Of a DNA stretch of 64,000 bases, positions 1 to 11,161 are shown in pieces. This stretch comes from Rhizodiscina lignyota. Lineage: Eukaryota; Ascomycota; Dothideomycetes; Aulographales; Rhizodiscinaceae. Positions within the stretch are counted from its first letter, which is position 1; every line of letters begins with the position of its first letter. The translations under genes and the position numbers were made by a program. The notes under the pieces were generated by a model, which saw only the letters and a program-made list of their open reading frames with translations, did not search any database and was not told the origin of the DNA. The stretch covers positions 3,286,001-3,350,000 of the forward strand of contig ML978121.1 in the NCBI GenBank assembly GCA_010015805.1. The letters run 5' to 3'.

Positions 1-851
1 GTCCTGATCAAGTGCGGATATTCTAACTCTTTCATCAGTTTGAGCATTTCCACTTCCTTTCCAGCTTGGTCGTTAAGCTCTTCCTTATTCATTTGCGGTT
101 TCAATATCTTGACTGCAACGCGCGGGTGTCCCTCAGATTCGGCTAGATTAAACTGGAAGCCATTAGCTTATCTTTTACCACCATCAATTTACCCCCCCCC
201 CCCCAAAAGGTTTCATACAATAATATCATGTTGAAGATAATCTCGATGTATCCTGCGTTCCTTCACCTCGCTGAACTGTGTGCTGGCAGTGATGTTATCC
301 CTGGTATCTACGAATGGGAGGCGAGTGTTCTTAGAAAAACTGTACTCGAATTTCTCTTTCTGGAATACTGGTGCCAAGAATAGGTGTTGATAGCGCATGA
401 ATTGCTGGCCCCGGCCCGACGTCAATGAATCTAAGCTTAAAGTACCAAGGGGGTCGTTGGTACACTCAGATTCAGCAGTCGAAGTCTGATTTTCCTTGTC
501 CCATTTCAGGCTAATGGGTAGTGTGCTGTCATCTATTCCTCGTTTGTGGAACCAATGGATCAACTCCAGACTGCATTCAGCCAAGACGATGGTTGCGAAT
601 ATCTTGGTCGCCTTCCCGCAAATGAACTCCATCAGATCTCCAATCGTTGATTTCTTTTCGCACTGTTCTTTCGACTTGTATGACGCTTTCGATTCGAATG
701 ACTCTAAGACCTCCTTCACGGCTGGTTCTGACAGGACATCTCGCAAGCTCTTCTCTGGAATGATGCCAGGAGGAGGCAAGAGTCCATCGTCATCACATGA
801 TGGTTCAAGAATGTCCTGGATCTTGTCTCTCAATCGTTGCATTGGATCCAT
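1..851 (-). CDS. Protein kinase with long N-terminal domain, 3' end outside window
   Basis: The gene runs off the left edge. I read complement(join(<1..152,219..851)). Translation from the ATG at 851 (MDPMQRLRDKI) gives a domain of about 200 residues that lines up with the start of the kinase at 3242, so the two are paralogues. A 66-bp intron (153-218, donor GTATGA, acceptor CCAG, branch CTAAT) leads into kinase subdomains II-III: RVAVKIL, whose Lys is the expected ATP-binding residue, then a helix like EMLKLMKELEYPHLIR, including a candidate helix-C Glu. The activation loop and catalytic motifs lie beyond position 1. A run of 12 C at 192-203 lies inside the intron. The ORF stays open upstream of 851, but only through non-ATG codons. 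Kinase identity is clear; substrate is unknown. Confidence 0.72.
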
Positions 852-2115
852 ATCGGAATTGTTAGTGTTCCTACGACTAAATAACGTCGTTGTCGTTGTC
901 CACGACAGTGATCGGCCGAATACAGTGACTCGTGAGCCGCCGGTGGAATTTCTTCGTAGCCAGGGAAGGCTATTGAGTTCTTGATTCTGCTCTTGTTTGT
1001 CTTCACCATCAACTTCGGAGTGAAAAGGTCGTCCTGGCCTTTGCGTTGTCGGAACCACTTCTTTAACGCCTGCGATCCACGTTTAGTGTGAGACTCTTCA
1101 GGTTTCAGAACAAAGCAGAAGCCATATAGTCTAAGATAAGACGACTGAGGTGTACCTGTAGTTTAGAATAAACTCCATTGTCTCGCTCAGATGGAGGTCC
1201 CATTGTCTTTTGTCAAGAGAACCAAGCGTCTGTGGGTTTCTTGCCAACTCGGGTGGGCCACGTTGACATGTTGTTCTCGACTCATCTTGCTAGGGAGAAG
1301 ATGCAGGAGCTGGGAACAAGGGTGACGGCGAAGCTGCAGCACATGACGAGTGAATGGAGCAAACGAAGCAGTTGAACGATGTCGTTGGTCGTCAACCGAC
1401 TTCTTGGCACTGTCATTCACTGAGGACACAAAACCCAGCTCATCGAAACTCTTGAAACCAATATTGGCCTGGAAGCTCACCGGATCCACATATTTCTGCA
1501 GGCAATTACCACTCCGGGCCCACATTTTCGGTCGGCAAGTCGGTCTCTCATTGATCAAGTTAAGATGTAGATACTTGTGCAAGCAGCCGTTTGCGGCGAA
1601 ATTTAGACCTCGCAGTCACCGGTCAACCGAGTTCGGGCATTGCAGCTAGAATCCTAGTCGAAGGTTAACGCCAGCTACCACATGCACCAGTATTCATAGA
1701 GGGCTCCCCACCAACAGTCATCATACCTGTTCTGTGGCTGGCTGTCACGAAACACTTGACACTTGTCTCGGTTCAGTACATCTTTCGAGACGACCCGTCC
1801 TTCCCGAGAGCTTTTGAGCCGCAAGATACGGACCCTTGTTCTTTCTATTTCACTATTGACCTCCTAGATGGTCTGTTCAAAGCATGCTAAGCATATATGT
1901 GACATTGACTTCATGGTAATACTTTTATGGTCCAATCCTCCCTCAAGGATGTTTCACGATTGGCAATAGATACCGAGATGGAGCTCGACTTGGGAGTGTT
2001 GCCGTTGACTAGTTGTCCGTCGTGCGCGATGATTTAGTGAAACAGTTCAGGCATTTAACAGAGTTAACACTTCCCCTTCTCAAGAAAGGAACATGATAAT
2101 CTACCGTGTTGTCAA
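852..2115. other. Intergenic, no gene supported
   Basis: This is upstream sequence of the left-edge kinase. The longest frames (1187-1582 minus, 1350-1649 plus) overlap each other, match nothing I recognise and have no convincing splice context. They may be decayed coding sequence, but I cannot show it. Confidence 0.5.
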
Positions 2116-2500
2116 ATGTCTACATCCTCCCAAGATGCGGGCCAGGTGAAAAAAAGCCATTTTGTCTTCTGCGACGGCACATGGCAGGATGGCGTCGACA
2201 ACAAAAAGCCTTTGACAAACGTGACGACCCTTGCACGGTGCATCGAGAGAGTTTTCTTCTGACGGTTATCTCCAAATTGCTTATTATGACAACGATATCC
2301 GTAATGGAACAGCATACGGGCTCAACTCATTGACGGAGCCATTGGTAGAGGTGAAAACGAACCTCTTATCCAGATTTGAGAGCTGCTAACACTTGGCTTG
2401 TAGGTATATCCGGGAAGATTAGAAACTCCTACAGTGTTCTGTCGCATAATTATAATTTCGCAAATCAGAATGACGAGATCTTTCCTAAAAGAAGAACTTC
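2116..2500 (+). pseudogene. Broken DUF2235 (alpha/beta hydrolase-like) remnant
   Basis: The ATG at 2116 is followed by the family signature FVFCDGTWQDGV and by LTNVTTLARCIE, the N-terminal core of fungal DUF2235 proteins. Further recognisable pieces follow in order: IAYYDNDIRNGTAYG, then, across an apparent intron with a GCTAAC branch site, ISGKIRNSYSVLSHNY and NDEIF. The expected GFSRGA nucleophile elbow and the rest of the domain are missing. The copy is broken, with at least two disruptions including loss of the C-terminal part, and is probably not functional. DUF2235 proteins relate to bacterial Tle1-type phospholipases; the fungal function is unknown. It lies between two paralogous kinases, which suggests an unstable accessory locus. 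Confidence 0.72.
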
Positions 2501-3241
2501 AGTTTGAGGGAAACTAATTGCGCCGATCGCAAAATATTCACCTCAACTTCGGCAGCAAATTTATATCATTCCTCTTCCCTTTGTTACGGTGCCAGTGATC
2601 TCTTGCTGTGATAGAACTCTCATAGGGACTAAGAAGCTCAAGGGCCACGGGTGCAAATGACAGCAGCAAGTGGAGCAGCGCGACAGAGGCGGCGAGGGAA
2701 AGTTTGACCAGTTCTCCCGCACATTTGGCGGTTTTTGAACTCTGATCCATGAGACTTCAAGGCGTCCTTCAGCCTTCAGTGGCCGGCTGGCACCGCTCTT
2801 GATTTTGGTGTGGCTACAAGCAGACTTTATTCGTCATCAAAACAGGCAACAGTCGCTTCTTAGATGGTGTTACAAGCATCTCGAACCCGCTCCAATCGAA
2901 AATGAGAGCTCTACAAGGAGATGGACAATGGTGCGGGGTTTCCGGTCAACACAGCCTGCTTCTCAATGCCGTCAATACGAGTGGCCGGCTTTGGCAACGT
3001 ACATTATCCCAGCCGCTAGGCGAGCGGTCAAATACTGCCATTGGATATATACCAGTGCCTTTGGAAGGGATTGAATGGCTTAACTGCTTCTTCTGCTCTG
3101 CACCAAAGTGGCGTAAGAGAGCCTTATGAATTGATTACGATCCGAATGGTTAGTCGTCTCTTGCATGACCACTAGTACTATCTTTGGTTACCTTTAGATC
3201 AACATTCGCTGTGTTCCTAATCAAGGCGCGTGGAGTACACG
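2501..3241. other. Intergenic, no gene supported
   Basis: Short frames only. A plus-strand frame at 2902-3129 is open but unrecognised. It could be further decayed sequence of the DUF2235 remnant. The last 200 bp must hold the promoter of the kinase at 3242. Confidence 0.4.
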
Positions 3242-4816
3242 ATGTCTTTGTTCGAAAAGGTCAAGGATCGCGTGCTGGAATGCCCTCTACGTGGAAAGAA
3301 GTTTCTACCACTGGATGCCCTGGACGAGATGATCACCACAGAGGCGGTTAAGGCCAATCTCCGAAAACGTACTCGCTGGTTAAACAGTGGTCTACCCGGA
3401 AAAATAGTGCAGCAAACGAGAAAGATTTTTGCGATCCTCGTGCTCATGAAAGAGTCTCCTTTCATCAACGACTTCCTAGCCTTGTTTGAAGAAGGACTCA
3501 GGGATGAGCATCTCCCACTCAAAACGAGAAAGGAAGACGACAGCGTTCTGGTATCTGAGAGCGGTAGAGAGTTTCACTCGTTCCGGCATTGGAACCCCTT
3601 CAAAGTTAATGCCTTCCTCGAGAAGCAATGGATTGTTCAGGCGCCGGTGTTTGACCTCGAGGGCAATCATATTGTCCTCGATCCAGAGTGTGCTTTACCA
3701 TTACTCGAAAATTTCAAACAAATAGGTGGTGGGCAAGCTAGTGCAGTTTACAAGGCAGTGCTCCATAAAAATCATCAGAGATTCGCCGTGAGTATTATTT
3801 TCCCTACCCAATCTTACCGGAGCTAATTCCCGAAGACCCAAGGAACGGAAGTTCCAGTTGCCGTAAAAATGCTCAATTGTCTGGGCGAAAAGGAAGTAGA
3901 GAGCTTCAACCAAGAAAGGGACAACTTGGAAAGGGTCCAAAAGCTCCACCATGAACATCTCATCAAACACATCACAATCTGTCAGGGCAAGCCTCATTCC
4001 TTTGTTTTGTTTCCGCTGGCTGAAGGCGGAGCCCTCTCGGACTTCTGGAAGAATGAGGATTCTCGACCACGAAACACAGAGCTCTTCTCGTGGTCTTTCC
4101 GTCAAATGCTTGGCCTCTCCAGTGCCCTCCAAGCTCTTCACGAGTTGAATTGCCGCCACGGCGATCTTAAACCTGACAACATTCTCAACTTTAAGAATGG
4201 TCATGGGGAGGATGTCTTGGTGGTTGCAGACCTTGGCGTGTCGAAGATTCATGCAGTTGCAACCGACTTAAGAAAAGATCCAACGAGAACAACAGCTACC
4301 ACGCGCGCATACGAGAGCCCCGAGGTTTTCGAGTCTGACAGTGAGGACCTACCGAGGAGGCGCAGATTCGATATCTGGTCTATCGGCTGTATATTTTTAG
4401 AGTTTTCAATCTGGCTCCTGTACGATAACAAGGCAATCTCTTGCTTTGAACGAAACAGAGAAGCGCCAGACCACAGCTTCTACAAGCGCACGGAAGGGGG
4501 GCGGGCGATTGTCCATCCAAAGGTCTCTGAAGCTATGGAGGCTGTACGAGAGGATCCACGATGCAAAGGCGGGACTGCGCTGGAAGATCTGATCAATCTC
4601 ATTGATAAGCACCTTCTCCAGATCAAGGCGGAAAGCCGCTATTCCGCCCAACAGTTGCATGACAGGCTTCAAGCGATAGTCCAAGGAGCAGCGGACGACC
4701 CTTCGTACCTGTTTAGACAGGTTGATCCCCATCCGACTACACCAGTAGTTTTCCAACGTTCCGAGTCGCTCTCGGGCCAAGGAACTCGAATTATTGGTGA
4801 CACCAGTGCCCTGTAG
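3242..4816 (+). CDS. Protein kinase with long N-terminal domain
   Basis: I read join(3242..3787,3836..4816), 508 aa. ATG 3242 (MSLFEKVKDRV) is chosen because the longer frame opens with GTG and because the paralogue at 851 starts at the same place. The 48-bp intron has donor GTGAGT and a GCTAAT branch site. Residues 1-155 are an N-terminal domain with a conserved FRHWNPFKVNAFLEKQW block. The kinase domain follows: Gly-rich loop GGGQASAV (162-169), VAVK with K193, catalytic loop HGDLKPDN (290-297, HGD in place of HRD), DLG at 314-316 in place of DFG, an APE-like ESPEVF and DIWSIGCIFLEF. K, both D and N are present, so activity is plausible. Fungi often carry many such kinases near recognition genes; partner and substrate are unknown. 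Confidence 0.86.
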
Positions 4817-5587
4817 AACAACAATGGAATTTGAGACGGAGGGTTATCAAACAAGCCGAAAGTTTGACAGTCCCGAAAAGGCTTAGGGAGCCGGATTGGA
4901 CTCGACCTGAAATATAGCCACCGGAGAATCCTTGGAACTGGTTCGGGTTCTTCTGCAATAACGAGGCATTAAGGGCTCCAAGGAGGGCGGACCGTAATCT
5001 ATCGATTACCTACTTGCGCAGTCTCACATAAGGATACCTAACCATGAGCGGGAAGGACAATTAGCGTAGCGACACCAAAGTCAATGTAGACCAGTTATGG
5101 TTGGAGGGATGGAGTTGCGCAGGAAAATGCTGTCTCTACTGGTGAGGTTGGCCTGCAAAGCGGAGGTGTTATATATCCGTGCGCTAGCCTAATGAGGTTA
5201 CGATAGCGGCTGTGTCGCACATTCAGGGGCTAAAATGGAGGCGCCGTGATGATTAGTTTCGAACTTGCATCTGATGCTGTTAGCCTATGGATTATATCAC
5301 GTTCAATAGACCAACTAGTAAAAGGTTCTTGAATCCATGATACTGTTCGTGCAGTTCGATAGTGGTCCGAGAGCTTTGGGCTGAGAACTCATAGCCCTAA
5401 GCTGTGCCACGCAGCCACATACAACATGGAAGTGAAAGGGAAGAACTGCTGCATCTTGTGTGTTGGTTATCGTATGGGTAGGGGCCGTTACTCACGCAGT
5501 CGTGGCAGTGTATCGACGAGGCTGAAACATATATAAGTATATCAACCTCGATTCCTTCCAGCATTTCCACATCGGAGTTTGACGACG
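4817..5587. other. Intergenic with promoter of next gene
   Basis: No coding frame is supported. It holds the terminator side of the kinase and the promoter of the membrane protein gene, including the TATA-like site listed separately. Confidence 0.5.
5530..5537 (+). promoter_or_regulatory. TATA-like box
   Basis: TATATAAG about 50 bp before the ATG at 5588, in a plausible core-promoter position. No other element is assigned. Confidence 0.4.
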
Positions 5588-7111
5588 ATGGCTTCAACAC
5601 CACACTCGTCCCTATTCACTTATAGTATCTCTAAGCCATATCCATTCCGATGGTTCACCCCAGTGGTCGCAATCGGCTTTCTCGTCTTCGCTACGCTATT
5701 CTCCGTCATCAACTTCGTTTCCAACGGCTACAGTCTCACTGTTGTGCTTGTTTCAAATCCGAATGTAACGGTCACGAGTAACGACTGGTTTAAACGCTGG
5801 CCTTCCTTCCTGACGAGCAGAACTCAACCGACATGTCAACCCGTCAGTCTGCCAGTGGGGAGTCAAATATTTACGAACCAAACAGCTCTAACGTATACAA
5901 TCGCCGCTGTGTGGCTACCCGATCATGCTCCATCCGGCGGAGGGACCGTGTTACCGTCATTGGAATATCACAACAACGTGCTTGAGAACTGCTCCGTCAC
6001 AGCTGTTGAGATCGACCTTTCGGCCATGGACCGGAATGCAAACCAGTTCGGATACGCCGAATGGGGCGCAGTCGTACGATCGTTCATCACTTGTGCAGTG
6101 CAAGGCCGAAATCGCACAGCAATGCTGAACTTGACGCAAGAGTATGACTACATCCCCACAACGATCGGCTTCCCGCCACTCAACGACTCGTTTCTCGGCA
6201 CCAACTTCTTGGATAGAGACAAGCAGTCAAAGGCGTGCCTCTGGTGGGGCGAGTCGCTCCTCTCAACATACTACTGCGAGTTGTCCTGGCAAATGCAGCT
6301 CAATCGACAGAATCAAACCGACACCGGGGGATCGGCGATACGCAAAGGGACCATATCCTTCACGCCGAATGATAAATCAAGCTCGGATATTGAAAACTCT
6401 GGCTTCCTGGACATTGATTTTCGATTCATTGTGGACGAAGGCTCTGGGTTATACGATATAATCGCTCCCGGGAATTATTTCGAAAACAAAGACAGCGCAA
6501 CGGTTGCAGGCCTAGTTGCCCAAAAGGCGTATCCAAATATCTGGAAATCGGCGGATTCTCTCGCAAAATCAGCTCAATCTACCGTTCTGGTCGACTTGGG
6601 CCAAGCCTCTGAGGTGCCGAATATTCTAACGAATGCTTCCGCTCTGAGAGATTTCACTTCCGGGTTTCCTACCTCACTTCACGCAAACATGCTCCCTGGA
6701 CCTGCTACCAAGCCGTACGAGAGCCTCAAAGACACAACTGGCCCTCTCACAGTTACGCCATCAGTGATCAGTACCGAATACATCTGCCAGGTCCCACAAC
6801 GAAAGTCCGCAGGCATGCTAATTGTCGCTATATTCATAGCCGATCTGGTATTTCTTCAAGCGCTGTGGATCGTCTTCCGACTGGTCGTTGACCACTTCTT
6901 CCTCAGAAGGATACCAGGTGCAGGATACTGCGAGGGCTGCGCGCCGCAATCACGAGCCAAGTACAGCGCAGTATCACCGGATACTCCTGTAGCATATTCC
7001 AGCCAGATTGAATTAACTCCCTTGGCGAGGACGAGCACGATCGATACCAGGCTAGTTCGCAAGCATATGAGCGAACAGAGCTTACTCCGCCGAGAGAGTT
7101 CCCAAGGATAA
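5588..7111 (+). CDS. Two-pass fungal membrane protein, function unknown
   Basis: Single exon, 507 aa. The frame extends 9 bases upstream only to a TTG; ATG 5588 (MASTPHSSLF) is the first usable start. A hydrophobic segment at about residues 26-47 (WFTPVVAIGFLVFATLFSVI) and a second near 415-440 (AGMLIVAIFIADLVFLQALW) bracket about 360 residues rich in NxT/NxS sequons and scattered Cys, so the middle probably lies outside the cytosol. The C-terminal 70 residues are hydrophilic and probably cytosolic. The arrangement recalls two-TM proteins common in filamentous fungi and without known function. It has no intron and follows its own TATA box. Confidence 0.72.
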   Translation: MASTPHSSLFTYSISKPYPFRWFTPVVAIGFLVFATLFSVINFVSNGYSLTVVLVSNPNVTVTSNDWFKRWPSFLTSRTQPTCQPVSLPVGSQIFTNQTALTYTIAAVWLPDHAPSGGGTVLPSLEYHNNVLENCSVTAVEIDLSAMDRNANQFGYAEWGAVVRSFITCAVQGRNRTAMLNLTQEYDYIPTTIGFPPLNDSFLGTNFLDRDKQSKACLWWGESLLSTYYCELSWQMQLNRQNQTDTGGSAIRKGTISFTPNDKSSSDIENSGFLDIDFRFIVDEGSGLYDIIAPGNYFENKDSATVAGLVAQKAYPNIWKSADSLAKSAQSTVLVDLGQASEVPNILTNASALRDFTSGFPTSLHANMLPGPATKPYESLKDTTGPLTVTPSVISTEYICQVPQRKSAGMLIVAIFIADLVFLQALWIVFRLVVDHFFLRRIPGAGYCEGCAPQSRAKYSAVSPDTPVAYSSQIELTPLARTSTIDTRLVRKHMSEQSLLRRESSQG

Positions 7112-7423
7112 TTCGCCAGCGGCCGCCAGGCCATTTGCGAGAATTACAGACTGTCACATAAGCGCTTATACTCGCCGCCTCGATCGAGCGCTTCGGGTCG
7201 ACGTGAAGATGCGCCCAGCCATGTGTACCACTCGAAGCCACGCGGTAGCACAAGCGCGCTCTCCAGGAAGGGCGATTTGCGCCCGGATCCGCATATAAGA
7301 CTCCCCCACAGCCCTCCACCAGGGGCAAACGTGGTCACATCTCGAGTTGTGTCTTGAATCTGCTAAGCAGTTCTTTAATCGCCCAGTCTGCTACCCTCTT
7401 ATGAGTTCTCATAGACCCTTATC
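7112..7423. other. Intergenic, nothing seen
   Basis: About 310 bp between two plus-strand genes. No motif beyond ordinary promoter and terminator space. Confidence 0.4.
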
Positions 7424-8402
7424 ATGACAAAGCACAAATCAGCATTGCCAGCGCTCAAAGTACCCGCAACCCTCTGGCTCCAGTGCGGCGGCGACGGCCC
7501 CGCTCCGACATTTAAGCAGTTCGAGCAGATGGAGAAGGGGGATTGGTCCTTGTACGAGAAGGAACATGTTCCGAAGGAGAAGCGCGGATGTGGCTGGCGC
7601 GAGGACTTGACGTTGCTGTTCCCGATGGGCGTGCGAAGGCTCCAGATGGAGGCTGATAGGATAAAGGTTGTGAGTAGGGTGCAGAAGGCCTTCGCGGAGG
7701 AGGCGAAGAAGGACAAGGAGGAGAAGAAAGAGAAGGGAGAGGAGAAGAAGAAAAAGAGCGCCGAGGCAGAGGGCAAAGGAGAAGACGACGGCAAAAAGGC
7801 TATGCAGAAAGAAATCAGGAAGTTGAAGCAGCAGAACAAAACTCTTCGCGCCGCGCTTAATAAGGCCCTCTCTGATGACGAAGACGACGAAGAACCCTCA
7901 GGGGGTGAAGGCAAAAAACCAGGACCCAAATCTGAAGGTGAGTTTCAAACCACGCCCACCAGTGCAGTTTATATGACTGAATAACTTAGGAAGCGACAGC
8001 GGAGGCTCCGATACCACCACCTCCAGTTCCGGGTCTGGCTCCGATTCTGAAGGGCTCGTCGTCGAAAAGAAAAAGCGCAAAGACAAAAAGAGTGCGCATC
8101 CTTACGTAGTCGATCCTCACGTCGTCGTCGTGCCTCATGAAGGGAGCGCGCCGAGCTGGCGCCACGTCCCTGCGCCGCCGGGCGCGAAGATAAAGCGGAG
8201 GAAGAAGTTGATGCTTGCAAACCCGGAGGTGGAGGTTGTCGAGGTCGTAGAAGAAGTGGAGGATGAAGGGGTGAGTGATGCCCCTGCAATACTCTTTTTG
8301 GAAGGGAGTTATGTTGGCGATGTGCGCTCTATAAGCCAGCGGAGGCACAGGCGGATGGAGGAAGCGGCTGCTGGGCTGTGGATGAGTGGAGCAAATGGAT
8401 GA
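7424..8402 (+). CDS. Lys/Glu-rich protein with conserved N-terminal block, unknown
   Basis: Preferred model join(7424..7937,7990..8270,8340..8402), 285 aa. The first intron (52 bp, GTGAGT...TTAG) is clear. The second, 8271-8339, has a strong GTGAGT donor but a weak branch site; reading through it keeps the frame and gives 308 aa with an atypical hydrophobic insert. Residues 1-85 look globular (VPATLWLQCGGDGPAP, GWREDLTLLFPMG). Then comes a long Lys/Glu/Ala helix (about 90-150), acidic DDEDDEE and Ser-rich tracts, a basic KKKRKDKK patch that could be nuclear targeting, and a C-terminal EEAAAGLW motif. I do not recognise the family. A coiled-coil nuclear or nucleolar protein is an inference from composition. 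Confidence 0.66.
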
Positions 8403-8627
8403 TGTAGGCTGACGAGTGTAAGACAGGGGAGATAGTACTGTTCCGGAGAAGGGAAACGTTTTGGAAGTAGAAGCATCAAAGAAGTAAATGTGACTTGAAA
8501 GAAGGTCAAAGTGTTGGAGTTGAATTGTGATCAAGAGCTTCTTGCTTCGAAGAAGCTGAAAATGATCTGAGAGTGCGGTCAAACAAACAAGAGGCATTGG
8601 GTATCTTCTCTTCGTGCGTCTAAAATG

Positions 8628-10258
8628 TCATACGGAGATCGTCTTGAATACACTATTTCTCATGTCAGTTGGAGGTTTCTGAGGGATTCGAGTCGCAATG
8701 GAGGCTTACCCAAACCCGCTACTACCCGTAGCCATCACCGCTCCGGGTATTTGAGGATGCCAATGTCCCTCCTTGACTCCTTCCATATAATGCACGAACA
8801 GCAACTGTGGAGGTACATCTTGTACCCCTGCAGTGTCTCTGCTCTCCTCATCGTCGAGCTCAACAGCCAAATCCCAGAGCGTCAGAGTATTATCCCCCGA
8901 TGCTGCCATGATGATACTGTCATCTGTGGGATGCCACTCCAGGCACGTTATTTGCTCCTTGTGGAATGAGAACGAAGCAACTGCTGTGGATTTTGGATTC
9001 GCTACGCTGGCAGTCGCGCCCTTGGTTTTGTTCGCTGCACTCGGTTTCCATTGTCGTAGATCCCATACTGCCCATTCTCCATCGTCCTGACCAGAAGCAA
9101 GTAGATAGTCCGTTAGATGGCTCCAGCTCATGACGTTTACATCGGTGTCTGATACCTGGACGCTCAGTGCTGGCTTCTTGCTTTTACTTCGAGTGTCAAA
9201 AATCTTGACGCATCCGTCAGTCCCACATGATGCAAAGACGTTTGGCTCGCTGCGAGACCACTGTATTTCTTCTACGGAGCCGGCATGTCCAGTATACGGA
9301 GTTGAGTCGGTTGCGAAGCTACCAGCTTCGTGTCTGGTAGTCTTGAAGATGCTTCCGGAATTGTCGCCAGTCAAAAGGGTGCCAGACGCGTGAGCTTGGT
9401 GTGGCGACCAGTCGAGTGCATATCCCTCGACGTTCTTATGAGCTCGCATTGTAGAAACTGGTTTGTTCGCGGACGGAGGTATACTGGTCCCAGGCGTGTC
9501 GAAGGAGGTGAGGTGTGAGGTAATGTCGTGGATGAGCACTTGGCCATTTTCCAGCATAGACGCTGTGAGAGTAGTTGGAGGTTGTGAAGAGGATGCTTGT
9601 GGACATTGGTGTGCTCGTATACGATTTGTAGTGGACGAGAGCGGGATTGCTTTATGTTCCAATATAGGATCCGCATCTTCGTCTTCTGACTCTGACTCGG
9701 ATTCTGATCCCTCTTGATCTTTGTCCGTTCTCGAGAGGCCGCTCAGCTTCATCACCATGAGTTTGTTCTCCTTCTCCCTCCGCACCTCTGCCTGTGTGCC
9801 AGCCACAGCATACATTGTTGCGGGGTAAGATTTTCGATTATCTCCCAGGCCATCTCTTATTATGTCTAGTGACAGACATGGCCATTCGGAACTGAGGTTA
9901 TGCTGCATGTGGTAGGTGGAAGGGTCCGCTATGAGCGTCTCGCCAGCAGCGAGCTTGTGTCGGCCGGGTATGAATGTGTCTTGGTCTACGTCCATTGCAC
10001 CTGTCCATGTGTGAGTTTTGGTGTTCAAATTGACAATTGTTATGATGCGCACAGACCTTCACGCTCTTCAGCTTCTCGCTCCTCATCCGGCCGGCCGTCA
10101 ACGCCAGCCTCTAATATCTCGTCATCTTCACTTTCGAATTCATCTTCAAACTCGTCCTCGAACTCCAAAGCCTCTTCACCATTTTCCTGCAATGGCCGCT
10201 CTCCAGACTTGAGGGCGCCAGGGCTGTCTTCCGACTGGTCAGCTGGTCGTTTGCTCAT
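8628..10258 (-). CDS. RRB1: Ribosome assembly WD40 protein, Rrb1/GRWD1 family
   Basis: Model complement(join(8628..8652,8710..10000,10057..10258)), 505 aa. Rrb1 escorts ribosomal protein uL3 (Rpl3) in the nucleus for 60S assembly. The start MSKRPADQ leads into an acidic tract (residues about 25-55), then the CAF1C/RBBP4-like N-terminal segment (MQHNLSSEWPCLSLDI), a second acidic Ser/Glu/Asp stretch, and WD repeats including VWDLRQW and LTLWDLAV. A 57-bp intron separates the last eight codons (exon 3 encodes VFKTISV), which restores the family ending HWHPQIPG...GSGFGVFKTISV. The first intron has two possible donors in the same frame: GTCTGT at 10056 or GTGAAG at 10062. The gene diverges from SPG1. 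An RRPE-like A/T run at 10333-10342 fits ribosome-biogenesis control. Confidence 0.9.
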
Positions 10259-11161
10259 TTTGCCGGCGTGAGAAGGTTGATGAGATGTATTATGGGGTAT
10301 ATCACGGGCAATGAATCTATAACGCGCACATGGAAATTTTTTGACTGCGCGTCACTGCCACTTGCGAAATTTCGCGGGGCAGTTCCGAACTTCTGCCGAC
10401 TAAGCCACGAGGCTTGATAAGATAAGATTGTGGGCCGCCAGCCAAGGTTGGAGGAATGTACAAAGTGCGAAGTAGTGGATCTACGATCTGCAACCAATTG
10501 ATCTTTCACTAGGGAGTTATACACCCGTAGTTCACTATATGTCAAGTGGATCTATCTGGATCGAATCTCTAAGATAATACACTGAGGGCCGAGAGCTCCT
10601 GTGCCAAAGCATCTCACTCGCCCAGATCACGCTCGACTCGCGATGGGGCGTGCCACCCCAGTGATTCGCGCTAACGCGCCTTGCATTAGCGCCGATTTAG
10701 CGCGGTGCGACCTGAGTTTGCGGCGAGTGGCAGCACGGCGAGTTTACTGTGGGCGTGCACTGTATTTTCCGCTTCATTTCCATCAACACGCACGTAAAGT
10801 CGCAACTGGTCACCCACCGTCAACCTCGCTCGCTTCGCCGCTACATAAACAACGCCGCCCTCTGCTATGGGTCTCTCCCTCCTCCACCTAACACCGCTCT
10901 AGCCCGCGACTTAGCTTGCTCCCGTCAACGCGACCTCGGATCGATTGGCTGGCGCTTGCTGACCATCGACTGAGGCTTGCGCTCTCCTATATCGAGCACA
11001 CTTCGCGACTTCACGCACCTCTTGGAGCTTTCACTTGAAGTCGACCTTGCATTTGATCTTGCGCTTCAATTCCACCTCTTGCACGCATAGGCGCAATCGG
11101 CGGCCCGCAGCCTCTCCATCTCAACTTCTATCAAGCACAACATTCCCACAATATCGCAACC
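10259..11161. promoter_or_regulatory. Divergent promoter region RRB1 / SPG1
   Basis: About 900 bp between two divergent starts, without a supported gene. Near RRB1 are GATGAG (10279-10284), a PAC-like core, and GAAATTTTTT (10333-10342), RRPE-like; both element types mark yeast ribosome-biogenesis promoters. The SPG1-proximal 300 bp is pyrimidine-rich, as in fungal 5' leaders. Element calls rest on short matches and are tentative. Confidence 0.4.

Noticed and set aside
1187-1582. 131-codon minus-strand frame
   Set aside because: Overlaps other frames, has no family resemblance and no intron context.
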